This document shows, in pieces, positions 28,350 to 36,344 of a stretch of 64,000 nt of DNA. Within the stretch, counting starts at the first letter, position 1, and the number at the start of each line of letters is the position of its first letter. The translations under genes and the position numbers were made by a program. Source of the stretch: Paracoccus halophilus (GTDB taxonomy: Bacteria > Pseudomonadota > Alphaproteobacteria > Rhodobacterales > Rhodobacteraceae); the NCBI RefSeq assembly GCF_000763905.1, contig NZ_JRKN01000005.1:62001-126000 (forward strand), in the 5' to 3' direction. The notes under the pieces were generated by a model. The model saw only the letters and a list, made by a program, of their open reading frames with translations, was not told the DNA's origin and made no database searches.

Positions 28350-28946
28350 TCAGACCGGTTCCGGGGTTCGTCCTGCCAAACGGCTTCCGACGATGGAAAG
28401 GAAGAAGATCATCGCTGCCGCCGCCAACGTCTTGAGGTTCATGGCGATGGCGGTCAGGAGGGCCTGAAACTTCATGCTTTCAAGCCCTCTGCGGATGACT
28501 CTGGCCCGTCCGTGGAGTGTCTTTGCGGTGCCGTGCACGCCTTGGATGCGCCAGCGATGCCGGGTGTGGACGGCGTGGTCGTCCTCGCCCCATGCCAGGC
28601 GTTTGCGCCGGGGCGCGCTGGATGGCCGCATGGCTGGCGACGATATGCACCCGGCGCGATGGCGCGCCCTATGGCTGGCACTGTGCCTTGAGCGAGCAGC
28701 GGGTGCGGTCGCGCCGGCCGGCACGATACCACTTGCCGGATTTCATGCTGTCGCGAACTGTGAGCCGCTGCTTCGCCGGACACTGAACCAAGTCGTGATG
28801 AGGATCGAACCTGAACCGCTCGGTTGCAAAGCCCTGCGCGCCTCTGCGGCGGTACGCGCGAAGGGGCGGGATGAGCGCTTCGATCCGCCGGTCCTCAGGC
28901 GCGGCAAGCTGACCGACCCTCACCAGCACATGGTCCTCGCCTCATT
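28350..28946 (-). pseudogene. IS1182-family transposase remnant with internal deletion
   Basis: The fragment opens with DHVLVRVGQL, an N-terminal IS1182 segment, and jumps directly to RRIEALIPP and the late region FATERFRFDPHHDLVQCPAK, then RDRTRCSLKAQCQP (a CxxC-type pattern). After a frame change it continues VHTRHRWRIQGVHGTAKTLH and LESMKFQALLTAIAMNLKTL, the characteristic C-terminus of IS1182-like transposases. About half of the coding region, including the N-terminal catalytic part, has been lost. The element end is likely the GGGGGCTGTTGAAAAAGCC near 28328-28346. Confidence 0.7.
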
Positions 28947-28947
28947 G

Positions 28948-29204
28948 TCGATCAGCACGTTCAGCGGCCCCGCTGCGCGGCGGTTCGTTATCTGGGCGGT
29001 GCTTGCCTTCTGCCGTCGGCTCAGGGAGGAGAAGTCGAGGCCGGCCATCCTCAGGAGGATGATCACCATCCCTGTCCTTTGTCGGAGCGGCACGCCAAAC
29101 AGGACCTTGTCGAGCCAAACCAGCTGCATGCCCCGCCGCCTGAGCGCTTGGTTATAGGGCTTCCGGTTCGTTATGCGGTAGCGGCAGGAGGCAGGTTTGT
29201 TCAT
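28948..29204 (-). pseudogene. IS5-family transposase, N-terminal remnant
   Basis: Starts MNKPASCRYRITNRKPYNQA, the conserved N-terminus of IS5-type transposases in Rhodobacterales. About 30 expected residues are missing after LVWLDK (normally a segment before VLFGVPLRQRTGMV), so it also has an internal deletion. It continues FSSLSRRQKASTAQITNRR and ends at GPLNVLID where the IS1182-like sequence begins. The upstream noncoding end of the element reaches about 29271. Confidence 0.75.
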
Positions 29205-29341
29205 GCCAGCCTATTCACCACGCGGTTCCGCATAGTGAATCCGCCATGACGCCGAGTTCTGCAACAACGCCGGTCACGCAGTATCGGCCGTCCCGCGTGA
29301 CAATCGTCACATAAGAAGGACGGCCTCTGCGGGGGTCCTGG

Positions 29342-29995
29342 TCACAGCAGCAGCACCTGCGTGCCGATCGTGGTCAGGTCGTAAAGCTGCTTGATATGCT
29401 CGTTATACAGCCCGATGCAGCCGTTCGAGGATTTGCGGCCGATCTTGCGCGTGTCATGCGTGCCGTGGATGCGGTAATATTGCCAGCTCAGCCACAGCGC
29501 ATGGGTGCCCAGCGGATTGTCCGGTCCCGGCGGCACGAAATCGGGCCATTCGGGATTGCGCTTCTTCATGTCGGGGGTCGGAGCCCAGCTGGGCCCCACG
29601 ACCTTCTTGATGATCTCGGTGCGGCCGGTGCGGGTCAGGTCGGCGCTGACCGGGACCGAGGTCGGAAACAGCTTGTAGACGGTCTGATCCTCGGACCAGA
29701 AATGCAGGGCGCGCGATGTGAGGTCGACCAGTATCGCGCCGTTCTTCAGGTTGTTGAAATAGGGCTGCCACTGCTGCATCCGGAAGCTGGAGATATTGCG
29801 CCGCGAATCCTGCGCCTGGTCATATTGCACCATTCCGGCATCGGGTGTCGCCCCGCCGCCGGCGCCCAGAAGCGGCTGGCCGGTATAGGGATCGAAATTC
29901 TGCGCCAGGGCCGGCGCCGCAAGCCCCGCTGCCCCCACCGCGACCGAGGTGGTCAGAAACTTCCGGCGGGTCACCGGATTTTTCGGCGTGATCAT
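29342..29995 (-). CDS. L,D-transpeptidase (YkuD) with Tat signal
   Basis: 217 aa from ATG at 29995, six bases after AGGAG; an ATG 15 bases upstream lacks such a site. The N-terminus KNPVTRRKFLTTSVAVGAAG is a clear twin-arginine signal with cleavage near ALA-QN. The catalytic domain has LGTHALWLSWQYYRIHGTHD and SSNGCIGLYNEHI with the active Cys near residue 197. These enzymes form 3-3 peptidoglycan cross-links or attach proteins to the wall in the periplasm. The ASN of SSNGCIGL replaces the more common SHGCIRL, a usual alpha-proteobacterial variant. A CAP lipoprotein and a second L,D-transpeptidase lie beyond. Confidence 0.9.
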   Translation of the reverse strand: MITPKNPVTRRKFLTTSVAVGAAGLAAPALAQNFDPYTGQPLLGAGGGATPDAGMVQYDQAQDSRRNISSFRMQQWQPYFNNLKNGAILVDLTSRALHFWSEDQTVYKLFPTSVPVSADLTRTGRTEIIKKVVGPSWAPTPDMKKRNPEWPDFVPPGPDNPLGTHALWLSWQYYRIHGTHDTRKIGRKSSNGCIGLYNEHIKQLYDLTTIGTQVLLL

Positions 29996-30223
29996 TGCTC
30001 GCTCCTGCATTGTGGCGGACCGTTTTGCGCGGTCTTCGTCTGCCCGATTTTGTGAAAGATCGTCGATAGCGGCGGTTTACTTCGGGATGGGACGCCATGC
30101 AATTCAAACAAGCGTCATTGTCGCAACAGGGCGCCGGCCTGTGGCCTTCACGCAATCTTGCGTTTGAAGGGATGCGCCGGGTTTTGTATGGCTGACGGAA
30201 AATACCTTCTGGGACAGGAAATC

Positions 30224-30766
30224 ATGAAGAAGTTCTCGATATTGGCGCTTGTTTCTGTGCTGGCACTCGCGGCCTGCCAGAAGCCGGTCACGCAGCTTGG
30301 CCCCGATGGCCAGCCGCTGCCCGTCGCCTACAAGATCACCGCGCGCGAAGAGGCGCAGATCCCGGGGCGCGTGCTGGGGCAGGTCAATGCGCTGCGCGCC
30401 AATATCGGTGCGCCCGCGATGACCCAGAACCCGATGCTGGACGCCGCGGCCAAGGCCCATGCGCGCGACATGTCGGCGCAGAACCGGGCCTGGCATTTCG
30501 GTTCCGACGGCTCGTCGCCGCTGGATCGGGTGCGCCGGCAGGGCTATTACGGCAGTCTGATCGGCGAGAATATCTCGGAAACCTTTGAAAACGACATCGC
30601 GACGCTGAACGCTTGGATGCAGACCCGCGACACGCGCGACATCGTCATGGACCCGCGCGCCACGGATCTGGGCATGGGCTGGTATCAGGAACCCTCGGGC
30701 AAGGTCTGGTGGGTGATGATCACCGGCGGCGGGGGCGCGACCACCCTGGCCAGCGCGATGAACTGA
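30224..30766 (+). CDS. CAP (SCP/PR1)-domain lipoprotein
   Basis: 180 aa from ATG at 30224; AGGAAATC precedes it. The N-terminus MKKFSILALVSVLALAACQK is a lipoprotein signal with lipobox LAAC. The CAP domain follows: VNALRANIGAPAMTQNPMLD, AAKAHARDMSAQNRAWHFG (the first His), LIGENIS (Glu), and ATDLGMGWYQEPSGKVWWVM. CAP proteins of bacteria are secreted or surface proteins of mostly unknown activity. Upstream in-frame extension to 30158 has no support. Two flanking L,D-transpeptidase genes point to an envelope role. Confidence 0.85.
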   Translation: MKKFSILALVSVLALAACQKPVTQLGPDGQPLPVAYKITAREEAQIPGRVLGQVNALRANIGAPAMTQNPMLDAAAKAHARDMSAQNRAWHFGSDGSSPLDRVRRQGYYGSLIGENISETFENDIATLNAWMQTRDTRDIVMDPRATDLGMGWYQEPSGKVWWVMITGGGGATTLASAMN

Positions 30767-30770
30767 GCTG

Positions 30771-30790
30771 CGGCGCCCCTCGGGGCGCCG
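30771..30790. terminator. Hairpin after the CAP lipoprotein gene
   Basis: CGGCGCCCC (30771-30779) pairs with GGGGCGCCG (30782-30790) four bases after the stop, followed by TCATTTCC. A second hairpin, GCCCCGG TTTT CCGGGGC (30837-30854), lies closer to the converging gene and may serve the minus strand. Confidence 0.6.
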
Positions 30791-30900
30791 TCATTTCCTG
30801 ATGATGCTGGCCCGGATATGGCACCGTTCGGAGAATGCCCCGGTTTTCCGGGGCTTCTGCCTTGGCTGTGCCCGCCGTCCCGGGGCCTGGCGGCCCGGGG

Positions 30901-31443
30901 TCAGGGATAGATAAAGATCGGCACGCCCGGCTTGAGCATGGCATAGACTTCCTCGATCTCGCCGTCGTCGATGGCGATGCAGCCGGCGGTCCAGTCCTGT
31001 TTCTCTTTCGACAGCACGCGCCCCTCGGGGCCCAGCCCGTGGATGAAGATATCGCCGCCGGGCCGCTTGCCGATGGCCGTCGCCTGCGCGACGTCCTGTG
31101 GCGAGGGGTAGGAGATGCCGACCGACAGGTGATAGCGGCTGTTGGGGTTGAAACGGTCGATGAAATACAGCCCCTCGGGCGTCTTGCCATCGCCTTCGTA
31201 GCGTTTGGTGCCGACGGGTTCGTTGCCCAGCCCGATCTTGTAGGTCTTGATCGGGGTCTTGCCGCTGATCAGATACAGCTTGCGGTCGCCCTTCTTGATC
31301 ACGACCTGCGTGACCGGGGGGCCGCTATAGCTTCTGAACTTGCTGCCCGAAGTGCTGACGCTGCTGCGATTGCCGTCGCCGCCGCAAGCTGCCACGGTGG
31401 CAATCACCATTATCGCGATCAATGCGCGTATTGCCCGAATCAT
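30901..31443 (-). CDS. L,D-transpeptidase lipoprotein, YafK/ErfK-like
   Basis: 180 aa. The N-terminus MIRAIRALIAIMVIATVAAC carries a lipobox VAAC, so the protein is probably lipid-anchored. The YkuD domain shows VVIKKGDRKLYLISGKTPIK, GDGKTPEGLYFIDRFNP, IFIHGLGPEG and DWTAGCIAIDDGEIEEV with catalytic His and Cys. The TAGCIA form is typical of the short DUF2778-like or YafK branch. Role: peptidoglycan cross-linking or wall hydrolysis at the periplasmic face. It converges on the CAP lipoprotein gene and differs clearly in sequence from the Tat-exported enzyme at 29342-29995. Confidence 0.88.
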   Translation of the reverse strand: MIRAIRALIAIMVIATVAACGGDGNRSSVSTSGSKFRSYSGPPVTQVVIKKGDRKLYLISGKTPIKTYKIGLGNEPVGTKRYEGDGKTPEGLYFIDRFNPNSRYHLSVGISYPSPQDVAQATAIGKRPGGDIFIHGLGPEGRVLSKEKQDWTAGCIAIDDGEIEEVYAMLKPGVPIFIYP

Positions 31444-31509
31444 CTCTGCCCTCTGTGCGCGCCATGCGCGTTGTTTTTCCCATGAAATACCACAGAGGTA
31501 AAAATTTCG

Positions 31510-32730
31510 CTAGCGTCGGCGAATTTCCGCCAGAGTTTCGACATGCGGCGACCAGCGGAACTGGTCGATCACATAAAGCCGCACGATATGCAGCCCCTCT
31601 GCGGCAAGAATCCCGGCATCCCGCGCGAAAGTCACCGGGTCGCAACTGACCCAGGCCAGGGTTTCGGCCCCGGAACGGGCGATTTCGCGGGCCTGGGCCT
31701 CGGCGCCGGCGCGAGGCGGGTCGATCACGATCGCGTCATGATGCAACTCGTCGGGCAGCAGGGGACGTCGCGCCAGGTCGCGGATCTCGGTCGTGATTCG
31801 GCGCAGGCCCGTCGTGTGGCGGGCGGCCCTGTCCAGCGCCTGCAGCGGCGCGGCAAGCCCTTCGACCGCGTGAACCTCGGCGGTTTCGGCCAGCGGCAGG
31901 GTGAAAGTGCCGCAGCCGGCGAACAGGTCCAGCACCCGGCCCGCGCCACGGGTCACGTCGCGGATCGCGGCGAGCAGCGCGGCCTCGCCCTCGGCCGTGG
32001 CCTGCAGGAAACCGCCCGGCGGAGGCACGACCCGCGCGCGGCCCATGGGCAGGGCCGGCGGGCGGCGGGTGATGGTCCGATCGTCCCAACTCAGCCGCGC
32101 CAGATCGCCCTGATCCGCCAGCAAGGCCAGGGTCTGGAACAGCGCCGGATCGACCGGCTTGCCGCCACGGACCGCGACATCCAGCCCGGCCGGCGTCGCG
32201 GTCACCGCCAGCGACAATTCGCCCGCGCGCGAGGCGCCGGCCACGACCATTTCCCGCAGCAGCGGCAGCGCGTCCTGAATCGCCGGGCGCAGGACATGGC
32301 AATCGGCGATCTCGACAATGATATCCGAGGCGCGGGCGTGAAAGCCCAGCAGGGCGCCCTTTTTCGTCCGCCGCCCCGACAGCACCGCCCGGCGGCGCGA
32401 GCGCGGCGGCGAGACATGCATGCCGGTCACCGGGGCCTCCAGCCCCTGGGCGCGCAGCGCCTGCCGGACCACGCCGATCTTCCAGTCGCGGACGAAATCC
32501 TCGGAGCCATGCATCAGCGAGCAGCCGCCGCAGGCGCGGTAATGCGGGCAGGCGGGCCGCACCCGCTGAGCCGAAGGGGTCACGATGCGCGGCGCCGGGA
32601 TGCGGCCGGCCTCGGCCTCGCCCTCGATCCGCTCGCCGGGCAGGGTCAGCGCGGCCAGCGCCCGGCTGTCGCCCGCAACCGCCACGCCGTCGCCCTTGCG
32701 GCCCAGCCGCTCGATGGTCCAGAGCGTCAT
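31510..32730 (-). CDS. 23S rRNA (uracil-C5)-methyltransferase, RlmC/RlmD (TrmA) family
   Basis: 406 aa from ATG at 32730, which overlaps the stop of the upstream ABC gene (ATGA). An N-terminal TRAM-like segment (TIERLGRKGDGVAVAGD) is followed by a probable 4Fe-4S site CPHYRACGGC (about 64-73) with a further Cys in ADCHVLRP. The SAM domain has VLDLFAGCGTFTLPLAE, IDPPRAGAEAQ and the catalytic Cys in WVSCDPVTFARD near 370. It methylates a uridine of 23S rRNA in the cytoplasm; which of RlmC or RlmD sites is modified cannot be told. It is the last gene of a five-gene overlapping row. Confidence 0.9.
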   Translation of the reverse strand: MTLWTIERLGRKGDGVAVAGDSRALAALTLPGERIEGEAEAGRIPAPRIVTPSAQRVRPACPHYRACGGCSLMHGSEDFVRDWKIGVVRQALRAQGLEAPVTGMHVSPPRSRRRAVLSGRRTKKGALLGFHARASDIIVEIADCHVLRPAIQDALPLLREMVVAGASRAGELSLAVTATPAGLDVAVRGGKPVDPALFQTLALLADQGDLARLSWDDRTITRRPPALPMGRARVVPPPGGFLQATAEGEAALLAAIRDVTRGAGRVLDLFAGCGTFTLPLAETAEVHAVEGLAAPLQALDRAARHTTGLRRITTEIRDLARRPLLPDELHHDAIVIDPPRAGAEAQAREIARSGAETLAWVSCDPVTFARDAGILAAEGLHIVRLYVIDQFRWSPHVETLAEIRRR

Positions 32731-34577
32731 TCGGCGGCCTCGGCCGCCTCGTCCTCGGTGCCGAGAAAGCCGCCGGACTGGCGGTTCCAATAGCGCGCAT
32801 AGGTGCCGTCCAGGGCCAGCAGTTCGGCATGGCTGCCCTGTTCGACGATGCGCCCGGCGTCCAGCACCACGATGCGGTCCAGCTCGGCGATGGTGGACAG
32901 GCGGTGGGCGATGGCCAGCACGGTCTTGCCCTGCATGGCGCGGTGCAGCGCGGTCTGGACCTGGGCTTCCACCTCGCTGTCCAGCGCGCTGGTCGCCTCG
33001 TCCAGAACCAGAATCGGCGCGTCCTTGAGCAGCGCGCGCGCCAGCGCGATACGCTGGCGCTGGCCGCCCGACAGCTTGACGCCGCGCTCGCCCAGATGCG
33101 CGTCATAGCCGGTGCGCCCGGCATGGTCGCGCAGGGTCAGGATGAACTCATGCGCCTCGGCGGCGCGGGCGGCGGCAATGATTTCATCCTCGCCGGCATC
33201 GGGACGGCCATAGAGGATATTGTCGCGCGCCGAGCGGTTGAACATCGCGGTTTCCTGTGTGACCATGGCAATATTGTGGCGCAGGCTTTCCTGGGTCACG
33301 CCGCGCAGGTCATGGCCGTCGATGCGCAGGGCGCCGCTTTCCACGTCGTAAAGCCGCAAGAGCAGCGACACCATGGTCGACTTGCCCGCGCCCGAGGCCC
33401 CGACGATGCCCAGCTTTTCGCCCGGCGCGACATGCAGGTCCAGATCGATGATGCCCTCTGCATCGGTGCCATAGCTGAAGCTGACATGGTCGTAATCGAT
33501 GCGGCCCGCCACGCGGCCCAGCACGGTCGCGTCGGGCCGGTTGGTCAGCGCATGCGGCGGCGCCAGGGTCTTCATGCCGTCCTCGACCTCGCCGATCGAG
33601 CCCCAGACGCTCATCAGCGCCATGCTGACCCAGCCGGTCATCTGCGACAGGCGCATGGCGATGGCGCCCGAGGCGGCGATATCGCCGGCCGTGGCCAGCC
33701 CCTGCCGCCACAACAGGATCGCGCCGCCGACCAGGATGACCGGCAGCGCCCCGGCGACGATCATCAGCGCCATGCGGAACCAGGTGGCCAGGCGGCCGAA
33801 ATCCAGCGCACGCTCGCGAAAGCCGGCCATTGCGCCCAGGGCGGCGCGGTCTTCGTGTTCGGCATGGGCGAACAGCTTGACGGTCTTAATATTGGTGATC
33901 GTGTCCACGACCTGGCCGGTCACCATCGCCCGCGCCGAGGCCCGACTGGCCGAGCGCCTGCGGATGCGCGGCATGAACACGCGGATCAGCGCGATATAGG
34001 CGGCCAGCCAAACCAGCAGCGCCAGCGCGCCCCAGCCATCGACCGAGACCAGAAACGCCGCCGAACCGATGACCGAGGCCAGCGCGAAGGCGACCACGTT
34101 CACGAATTCGGTCGCGACATCGGTCACCGCGCGGGCTGTCTGCATCTGCTTTTGCGCGATGCGGCCGGCAAAGTCGTTGTCGAAAAACGTGACCGCATGA
34201 CCCATGGTCCAGCGATGCAGCCGCGACAGCACCAAAGGCAGGATGTTCGGCCCGATGATGACGCTGGAACTGGCGGTCGAGAGGCCGACGATGGCCGGCC
34301 GGATCAGCAGGAAAAAGGCGATGAAGGCGGCAATCAGCCAGCCCTGCTGCGCCCAGATCTGATCCGTCGGCGTCGAGACGACGGCATCCACCACCGCCCC
34401 CAGCAGCACCGCCGAGGCCACGTCCGACACCCCGGTCAGCGCCGAGGTCGTCGCCGCGATCATCAGCCCCGGCCAGGCGCCCGACAGGCACCAGCGGAAA
34501 AAGGCCAGCAGGGTGCGGGGCGGCGGCCCCTCGGCCGGGCGAAAGGCGTCGATCAGGCGGGCGAAATAGCTATGCAT
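32727..34577 (-). CDS. ABC transporter, fused membrane and ATP-binding domains (exporter type)
   Basis: 616 aa from ATG at 34577, overlapping the end of the cca-type gene by eight bases. Residues 1-340 form a six-helix transmembrane domain (LMIAATTSALTGVSDVASAV, MALMIVAGALPVILVGGAIL and others). The ATPase half has Walker A GASGAGKST, KLSGGQRQRIALARALL and LVLDEATSALDSEVE, then IAHRLSTIAELD. It belongs to the MsbA/LipA-like multidrug or lipid exporter group and acts as a homodimer in the inner membrane. The substrate is unknown; linkage with cca, NUDIX and hslO is a recurrent alpha-proteobacterial arrangement. Confidence 0.92.
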   Translation of the reverse strand: MHSYFARLIDAFRPAEGPPPRTLLAFFRWCLSGAWPGLMIAATTSALTGVSDVASAVLLGAVVDAVVSTPTDQIWAQQGWLIAAFIAFFLLIRPAIVGLSTASSSVIIGPNILPLVLSRLHRWTMGHAVTFFDNDFAGRIAQKQMQTARAVTDVATEFVNVVAFALASVIGSAAFLVSVDGWGALALLVWLAAYIALIRVFMPRIRRRSASRASARAMVTGQVVDTITNIKTVKLFAHAEHEDRAALGAMAGFRERALDFGRLATWFRMALMIVAGALPVILVGGAILLWRQGLATAGDIAASGAIAMRLSQMTGWVSMALMSVWGSIGEVEDGMKTLAPPHALTNRPDATVLGRVAGRIDYDHVSFSYGTDAEGIIDLDLHVAPGEKLGIVGASGAGKSTMVSLLLRLYDVESGALRIDGHDLRGVTQESLRHNIAMVTQETAMFNRSARDNILYGRPDAGEDEIIAAARAAEAHEFILTLRDHAGRTGYDAHLGERGVKLSGGQRQRIALARALLKDAPILVLDEATSALDSEVEAQVQTALHRAMQGKTVLAIAHRLSTIAELDRIVVLDAGRIVEQGSHAELLALDGTYARYWNRQSGGFLGTEDEAAEAAE

Positions 34578-35763
34578 CAACGGTCCCGCCTTTCCCGCCA
34601 TCCGGCGCGGGGTCGCGGGCAATGTCGCGCAACTGGTCGCGGGACAAGGTGAAATCGCTGTCGATCCATGCCCGTTCGGCGCGCTGCAAGCCGCGCCCGA
34701 GCGCTGCCCCCTTTACATCGGGCATCAGATCGGCGGCGCTGAGCGGGAAGGTCATGCCGGCGCCGCGCGCGATCTCGTGGCACCAGCCAAAGGCGGGGGC
34801 ATCGTCATGGGCGGTGCGGATCAGGACCGATTGCGCGGCGATGGCGGGCCCGAAACGATAGGCGGCGGCGGCCGGCGACAGGGTCTGCGCCTCGGCCAGC
34901 TGTTGCTGCATGCGCGTCTCGTCGCGCGACAGGCGCAGCGCCTCGGTGGCGTTCGGGGCGCCCAGCAGGGCCAGCCGGCGCGGCCAGATCGGCAGGGCGC
35001 CGGCGCCGAAATCCTGCTCGGCCTCGATCAGTTCGGGCAGGTCGCCGGCATCGGCGCCGGGCAGGATCAGCGGCAGCACGCCCGCCTCGGCCATCAGCCG
35101 GACGGCATGGGCCGGGTCCGGCGCCGACAGCAGCTTGCGCATCTCGTGTCCGATGCGTTCCCTTGAGATGCCCGCCAGCCCGCCGCGCAATTCGTGGCAG
35201 GCGGCCAGGGCCTGCAGGTCCGCCTCGCGGCCATACCAGGCCAGAAAGCGGAAAAAGCGCAGGATGCGCAGATAGTCCTCGCGGATGCGGTCGCGCGCAT
35301 CGCCGACAAAGCGCAGTTTGCGGCTGGCCAGATCGGGCAACCCGCCGACCGGATCGACGATCCGGCCCGTGGCGGTGGCGTAAAGCGCGTTCATGGTGAA
35401 ATCGCGGCGCCGGGCATCGTCGCGGATATCGTCCGAGAACGCCACCACCGCGCGCCGGCCATCGGTTTCCACGTCGCGGCGAAAGGTCGTGACCTCATAG
35501 CCGCGCCCGTCGGCGATCACGGTGACCGTGCCGTGATCGATGCCGGTCGGCACCGTGCGCAGCCCGGCCGCCCGGGCCAGCCGGATCGTATCCTCGGGCC
35601 GGGCCGAGGTGGCGATGTCGATATCCGAGACCGGCTCGCCCAAAAGCGTGTTCCTGACCGCGCCGCCGACGACCAGCGCCTGCGCGCCGCCGGCGGACAG
35701 GGCGGCAAGAACCCGGTCCAGCGCCGGATCTTGGGGCAGGGCGACGGTCAGGACCTCGGTCAT
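34570..35763 (-). CDS. cca: CCA tRNA nucleotidyltransferase (PcnB/Cca family)
   Basis: 397 aa from ATG at 35763 (ATGA overlap with the upstream NUDIX gene). The polymerase core reads ALVVGGAVRNTLLGEPVSDIDIA (about 24-47), with the GG motif and the DID metal ligands. TFRRDVETDGR and DARRRDFTMNALY follow, the flexible-loop and RRD motifs. The tRNA-binding domain has FVGDARDRIREDYLRILRFFRF. It adds or repairs the CCA end of tRNAs; alphaproteobacteria use one enzyme for this. The C-terminal half is poorly conserved, as usual. Confidence 0.92.
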   Translation of the reverse strand: MTEVLTVALPQDPALDRVLAALSAGGAQALVVGGAVRNTLLGEPVSDIDIATSARPEDTIRLARAAGLRTVPTGIDHGTVTVIADGRGYEVTTFRRDVETDGRRAVVAFSDDIRDDARRRDFTMNALYATATGRIVDPVGGLPDLASRKLRFVGDARDRIREDYLRILRFFRFLAWYGREADLQALAACHELRGGLAGISRERIGHEMRKLLSAPDPAHAVRLMAEAGVLPLILPGADAGDLPELIEAEQDFGAGALPIWPRRLALLGAPNATEALRLSRDETRMQQQLAEAQTLSPAAAAYRFGPAIAAQSVLIRTAHDDAPAFGWCHEIARGAGMTFPLSAADLMPDVKGAALGRGLQRAERAWIDSDFTLSRDQLRDIARDPAPDGGKGGTVDA

Positions 35764-36344
35764 GCGGCGAGCCTCAATGCCAGCGAGTGCAACACGCGCG
35801 CGGTCGCGCCCCATATATAATAGGGTCCATAGGGCGCAATGTAATAGTCGCGCCGCGCACCGCGCCAGAGACGGCCCTCGATGCGGTAATTCGCCGGGTC
35901 GGCGATATGCTCGAAGGGCACGGTAAACACCTCTTCGACCTCGCCCGCCTCGGGGACTGGGGTAAACTCGCCATGGATCAGCGCCAGCACCGGCGTCATG
36001 GCAAAGCCGGTGACCGTGCGATGCGCCGGCATGGTGCCCAGCACCTGGACCTGCGCCGGGTTCAGACCGACCTCCTCATGCGCCTCGCGCAGGGCGGCCG
36101 CGATCTCGTCGGCGTCGCCGGGATCGACCTTGCCGCCGGGCAGCGCGATCTGGCCCGGATGGTGGCGCAGGCTCGAGGCGCGCTTGGTCAGGACCAGCCG
36201 GCCGCTTCGGCCGTCAAAGGCCGCCAGCACGCCGGCCGGCAGCAGATCGACATCGGCCGGCGGATCGCGCTGAAAATCGTAATCCGACGACGGCCCTGTC
36301 GTTCCCGACAGGGCCCGCAGCAGCCGGTCGCGCAGCTCGGCCAT
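35760..36344 (-). CDS. CoA pyrophosphatase (NUDIX hydrolase)
   Basis: 194 aa from ATG at 36344, coupled by ATGA to hslO upstream and to cca downstream. The NUDIX box is complete: GGKVDPGDADEIAAALREAH followed by EEVGL (about 93-117). Upstream LTKRASSLRHHPGQIALPGG is the CoA-specific UPF0035 motif. Known members cleave CoA and its derivatives to 4-phosphopantetheine and adenosine 3,5-bisphosphate. It acts in the cytoplasm with Mg or Mn. Frame extension to 36713 overlaps hslO and is not supported. Confidence 0.9.
   Translation of the reverse strand: MAELRDRLLRALSGTTGPSSDYDFQRDPPADVDLLPAGVLAAFDGRSGRLVLTKRASSLRHHPGQIALPGGKVDPGDADEIAAALREAHEEVGLNPAQVQVLGTMPAHRTVTGFAMTPVLALIHGEFTPVPEAGEVEEVFTVPFEHIADPANYRIEGRLWRGARRDYYIAPYGPYYIWGATARVLHSLALRLAA

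Larger units (their letters stand above)
28020..29271 (-). mobile_element. Nested decayed insertion sequences: IS5-family element split by an IS1182-like element
   Basis: On the minus strand an IS5-family transposase N-terminus (29204 down to about 28948) is followed by an IS1182-type transposase remnant (about 28946 to 28350) and then by IS5-type C-terminal coding (about 28318 to 28020). The two IS5 halves match consecutive parts of one IS5 transposase (ending GPLNVLID and resuming around HTRKHGTQRGRQYRK), so the IS1182-like element probably landed inside the IS5 element. The IS5 outer end is recognisable near 29271 (GGCGTTGTTGCAGAACTCGG on the minus strand), and the same end occurs again near 59582. 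All reading frames are broken. Confidence 0.75.
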
